A stretch of 64,000 bases of DNA, from NCBI GenBank assembly GCA_963745405.1, contig CAVUWY010000002.1:1488001-1552000 (forward strand), in the 5' to 3' direction. Position numbers and translations under genes: made by a program. The DNA is from C-114 sp963745405 (lineage in GTDB: Bacteria; Chloroflexota; Limnocylindria; Limnocylindrales; CSP1-4). Under the pieces are notes generated by a model. The model made no database searches. It had not been told where the DNA came from and worked only from the letters and a program-made list of their open reading frames with translations. Shown here piece after piece: positions 61,033-64,000 of the stretch (the first letter of the stretch is position 1; every line of letters starts with the position of its first letter).

Positions 61033-62220
61033 TCAACCGGTCGGCGGCGTGATCGTCACGGGTCGATCGCGATCGGTCGCGATCATCGTCGTTCGGATCG
61101 TCCCCTGCACGCCGTCCGCGCCGATGCCGGCCGCGTCGCCGTTGATCCCGCCGACGGTCTGCCCGACCTCGCCGTCGCCGAAGATCCAGTAGTCGAGCTC
61201 GCCGCGCCAGCGATGGACGTCCACCGCCGCGTCGGAGAACCAGACGATCTCGGGGAACGCCGTCTCGAATGTCGGACCGTCGATGGCGATCCGGCAGTGG
61301 CGGGCCCGGGCGCCCTCGATGAACTCGATGCCGCGGTCCTCGGCCGCCGTCCGGTCGGCCGCCGTCAGGGCCGTCGCCACGACCTCCCGATCGAGGGTGA
61401 ACGGCTCGACCGTCGGCCGGTCGGACGACTCCCAGCCGACTCCCGGGCTGCGCAGCCAGCCGCGGTCGCCGATGAGGGCGCCGCCGTACTGCCCGAGGAC
61501 CCGGTCGGTAGCGACGTCGGCCAGCCACCGGACGTCCGAGCCGGAGCGCGACCCGGCGACGGACGCCGACCCGATCGGATGCTGGTCGATGTCGGCCGAC
61601 AGGTCGAGCTGGACCTGGGCGGTCGTCCCGGCACGCAGTGGCCCGTCGCACGGCGGCGGCACGAGCTCGGGGTCCGTCGGACCGAACCGCGACGACACGG
61701 CGGGTCGATCGCGCAGGGCGAGCTCGTTGGCGATCGCCGCCCCGGCGAAGGTCGAGCTGGCGAAGACCGCCAGGACCGCGCCGAGGGCGAGCCCGCGGAT
61801 GAGCCTCGGCCGGCGGGGCGAGCCGGGCCCGAGGAGGCGGCGGGCGAGCCCGAGACCGGCGAAGAGGCACGTCCCGGTCAGGGCGAGGAGCCACGGGTAG
61901 GCCGCCTCCAGGGACGGCAGCAGGGTCTGTGCGCCCTGTGCCGCCAGCTGCCCGACGATCCCGCCGATCGACGGGATGAGGAGCAGGGCGGCGAGGAGCC
62001 CGACCCAGACGGTCACCGCGAAGACCCGGTCGTCGCGGGCCGCCGGCGGCCAGACGAGGCCCATCGCGGCGATGAGGACCGGCGGACCCGCCGCCAGCCC
62101 GACGAGGATGTCGATCGGCCCGCCCGGCCGATAGCCGAGCAACACGAGAGCCGCGACGATCGTCCAGAGGATGGTCAGACCGGCCGCGATGAGTCGCAGT
62201 TCGAAGATCCGGACCCGCAC
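61033..62220 (-). CDS. Unknown membrane protein with an extracytoplasmic domain
   Basis: 395 residues with five hydrophobic segments (about 10-32, 40-58, 68-90, 105-128, 145-165) and a C-terminal beta-rich region (about 180-395), containing one Cys pair and a WFSDAAVDVHRWRGELDYWIF section. No family recognised. GTG 62220 sits six bases after a TAGACT box, so the mRNA is probably leaderless. The WYL regulator gene begins 17 bp downstream. Confidence 0.6.
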   Translation of the reverse strand: MRVRIFELRLIAAGLTILWTIVAALVLLGYRPGGPIDILVGLAAGPPVLIAAMGLVWPPAARDDRVFAVTVWVGLLAALLLIPSIGGIVGQLAAQGAQTLLPSLEAAYPWLLALTGTCLFAGLGLARRLLGPGSPRRPRLIRGLALGAVLAVFASSTFAGAAIANELALRDRPAVSSRFGPTDPELVPPPCDGPLRAGTTAQVQLDLSADIDQHPIGSASVAGSRSGSDVRWLADVATDRVLGQYGGALIGDRGWLRSPGVGWESSDRPTVEPFTLDREVVATALTAADRTAAEDRGIEFIEGARARHCRIAIDGPTFETAFPEIVWFSDAAVDVHRWRGELDYWIFGDGEVGQTVGGINGDAAGIGADGVQGTIRTTMIATDRDRPVTITPPTG

Positions 62221-62226
62221 CTCGCG

Positions 62227-62232
62227 AGTCTA
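62227..62232 (-). promoter_or_regulatory. -10 element (TAGACT) of a leaderless gene
   Basis: Minus strand TAGACT, spacer CGCGAG, then GTG 62220. Confidence 0.5.
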
Positions 62233-62421
62233 CCCGGGGTCGTGCGGCGACCCGCTGGCGCGGCCCTTCGGTCCTGCGGACCACCGCAAGTACCGGGTGA
62301 CCCCGGACCGTGGAGCCATCGTCGTCGCCCACCGATGGGCCGAAAGTTCGTCTACCGGAACGGCGTATTCGACACCGGACCGGAATCGACCGCACGCAGG
62401 GGAACAGGCGGGATATCGGCT

Positions 62422-62784
62422 ATGGCAGGGCAGGCGCGCAGCCGCGGGGCACGGACATCCGGGAGGCCCGATCGGGCAGCCCGACCGTCGTCCGCGGTCG
62501 CGACGGCTCCCGGCCCTGAGACGGTCCACCCGCAACCGACCCGCAAGCCGGCTCGCCCGGCCTCGGTGCCGGACCGGCTCCTCCACACGCGGTCGACCTA
62601 TCGCCTCCTCGTCATGCGCGGACTCGCTCCGGGCGAGGCAGCCAACATCACCGCCTACCTGTCCGGGATCCACGTCTCGGGCCAGGGCTGGAAGCTCTCC
62701 GAAGTCAACCAGCTGCTGTTCCTTCGGGAACTGCAGCGGGCCGGCCGGTTCGGCAAGAGGGACGGGACCGCCCTTCTCCACTGA
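62422..62784 (+). CDS. Small basic protein of unknown function
   Basis: 120 residues from ATG 62422 (an upstream ATG at 62335 is in frame). The first 45 residues are Arg/Ala/Pro-rich and disordered-looking; the C-terminal part, TYRLLVMRGLAPGEAANITA to LFLRELQRAGRFGKRDG, is compact and appears to be a short helical domain. No family recognised. Followed by a very strong hairpin. Confidence 0.55.
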   Translation: MAGQARSRGARTSGRPDRAARPSSAVATAPGPETVHPQPTRKPARPASVPDRLLHTRSTYRLLVMRGLAPGEAANITAYLSGIHVSGQGWKLSEVNQLLFLRELQRAGRFGKRDGTALLH

Positions 62785-62857
62785 GCCCGGTCACATCGCG
62801 GATATACCCGGTCGTCGAGGCGTTCTCCCTCCTCCCGCCGAGACGACCACCTCCTCT

Positions 62858-62893
62858 CGAAGCGGCGCCTTCCCTCCTCCAGGCGCCGCTTCG
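62858..62893 (+). terminator. Strong terminator-like hairpin
   Basis: Perfect 13-bp stem CGAAGCGGCGCCT / AGGCGCCGCTTCG with a 10-nt loop, 74 bp after the stop at 62784 and just before the promoter of the transporter gene. No T-run. Confidence 0.65.
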
Positions 62894-62946
62894 GGATTCC
62901 CGGGCGTCCGTTTACACTCTCCGGGTTCAGCCCACAGGAGGATGTG

Positions 62947-63924
62947 ATGAGGTCGCTCGTTCGCGTCGCCGTCCTCGGCGTCGCCATCGTCGTCGCCGGC
63001 TGCTCGACCGCCGCGACTCCCACTCCGTCGGCCACCCCGACGTCAGCCCCGAGCGTTGCCGCCCCCAGCGAAGCGGCGAGCGGGTCTCCCGCCGCGTCGG
63101 CCGGCGCATCGGCCAGCCCGGCGGCATCGCAGGCGCTCGCCTGCAACCGGCCGGACCTCAAGACGATGACCCAGGGCAAGCTGACGATCGGGACCGACAA
63201 TCCGGCCTATGGGCCGTGGTTCGCCGGGCCGGCTCCGGCCGCCGGTTCGAAGTGGGAGAACTCCGACCCGAACAACGGCCTCGGCCTCGAGGCGGCGACC
63301 GCCTACCTCATCGCCTCGCAGCTCGGTTTCCCCAAGGCCGACGTCGTGTGGGTCCAGGTGCCATTCAACAACGCCATCCAGCCCGGCCCGAAGACCTTCG
63401 ACATCGACCTCAACCAGGTCTCCTACAGCGCCGACCGGGCCCAGGCGGTCGACCTCTCCGATGGCTACTTCGACAATAACCAGGCCGTGGTCGCGTTCAA
63501 GGGGACGGCGATCGCCAAGGCCACGACCGTCGCCGAACTGAAGAACTTCCGCCTCGGGACGCAGGTCGGCACGACGAGCCTCGCCTACATCCAGAACAAC
63601 ATCCAGCCGACCGCGCAGCCCCGCGTCTACAACACGCTCGACGCCGCGATCGCCGCCCTCAAGGTCCACCAGATCGACGGCGTCGTCGCCGACCTCGGGA
63701 CCTCGTACTTCATCCGCGACGTCCAGATCAACAATGGCGTGATCGTCGGCGAGTTGCCGACCGTCGGCGACCAGGAGCATTTCTCCGTCGTCCTCGACAA
63801 GGGCAGCAGCCTGACCCCGTGCGTGAACCAGGCGATCCAGGCCCTCGTGGCGAACGGGGACCTCGAGAGCCTGCGCCAGGAATACATCGTCAAGGTCGAG
63901 GGCGACGTGCCGATGTTCAAGTAG
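62947..63924 (+). CDS. Amino-acid ABC transporter substrate-binding lipoprotein
   Basis: 325 residues with a lipobox (VVAGC, Cys19), a Ser/Ala/Pro linker and a family 3 solute-binding domain: GKLTIGTDNPAYGPWF, GLGLEAATAYLIASQLG, LNQVSYSADRAQAVDLSDGY and DGVVADLGTSYF. It likely captures a polar amino acid for an uptake system. AGGAGG lies five bases before ATG 62947; TACACT at 62913 is a probable -10 box. A permease gene likely follows at the window edge. Confidence 0.87.
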   Translation: MRSLVRVAVLGVAIVVAGCSTAATPTPSATPTSAPSVAAPSEAASGSPAASAGASASPAASQALACNRPDLKTMTQGKLTIGTDNPAYGPWFAGPAPAAGSKWENSDPNNGLGLEAATAYLIASQLGFPKADVVWVQVPFNNAIQPGPKTFDIDLNQVSYSADRAQAVDLSDGYFDNNQAVVAFKGTAIAKATTVAELKNFRLGTQVGTTSLAYIQNNIQPTAQPRVYNTLDAAIAALKVHQIDGVVADLGTSYFIRDVQINNGVIVGELPTVGDQEHFSVVLDKGSSLTPCVNQAIQALVANGDLESLRQEYIVKVEGDVPMFK

Positions 63925-63945
63925 CCGAGGGCGCCCGATCCGTCC

Positions 63946-64000
63946 ATGACGACCGGAGAGCCGGTCGCACCAGGGCTCTCGACACCAGCTGGCCTCGGTG
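63946..64000 (+). CDS. Partial CDS, probably the ABC transporter permease
   Basis: Reading frame from ATG 63946 (TTGEPVAPGLSTPAGLG) runs off the window. Its identity is inferred only from position after the binding-protein gene. Confidence 0.35.
   Translation, partial: MTTGEPVAPGLSTPAGLG

Noticed and set aside
1..64000. CRISPR array, rRNA operon, intact insertion sequence or prophage
   Set aside because: No regularly spaced repeats, no rRNA sequence and no transposase, integrase or phage structural gene could be recognised.

Overview
The window is a high-GC, gene-dense bacterial chromosome segment with many GTG and some TTG starts and many 4-base ATGA/GTGA stop/start overlaps. The gene families (three-subunit proton-translocating transhydrogenase, several ECF sigma factors each followed by a membrane-anchored beta-propeller, AAA/TPR cyclases, HD-GYP) suggest a Chloroflexota-like soil or freshwater organism. 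That placement is an inference from gene content; there is no rRNA in the window. The only RNA gene seen is a tRNA-Arg(TCG).

Layout. 0-27 kb is mostly a housekeeping backbone: cupredoxin lipoprotein, AlaX editing protein, Crp/Fnr regulator, pntB-pntAb-pntAa operon, homocysteine methyltransferase, PEP carboxylase, aldose epimerase, HtrA-like protease, a leaderless MarR gene coupled to a heterodimeric ABC exporter, an HD-GYP sensor and an MFS transporter. From 22.5 to 38 kb there are three ECF sigma factor/membrane beta-propeller pairs, plus a lipoprotein duplicate of the third propeller. A secreted 949-residue repeat protein, a methyltransferase, an AI-2E family transporter and small proteins lie among them.

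38-50.5 kb is accessory and partly decayed. It holds gene remnants (cyclase tail, winged-helix N-terminus, MerR, ArsC, LysR), three copies of a ~95-bp dispersed repeat, and an arsenic cluster: arsM with a truncated GNAT and an EamA transporter on one side of a divergent arsR promoter, and an ACR3-DUF2180-ArsR-permease-thioredoxin operon on the other. Two large cyclase/ATPase/TPR proteins follow. 54-64 kb returns to backbone-like genes: tRNA-Arg, a papain-like peptidase next to a chagasin-type inhibitor, M23 peptidase, HD phosphohydrolase, CAP-domain protein, WYL regulator and an amino-acid ABC transporter.

Three themes recur. (1) Translational coupling: in all three sigma/propeller pairs the sigma stop overlaps the propeller start as ATGA. 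(2) Many genes have a TANNNT -10 element 6-8 nt before the start codon, implying leaderless mRNAs. (3) Five minus-strand genes (pntA, propeller 1, ACR3, a cyclase-ATPase, an HD hydrolase) each need removal of exactly one base to restore a full-length protein; this looks like indel error in the assembly or very recent mutation and should be resolved before interpreting any of them as dead.
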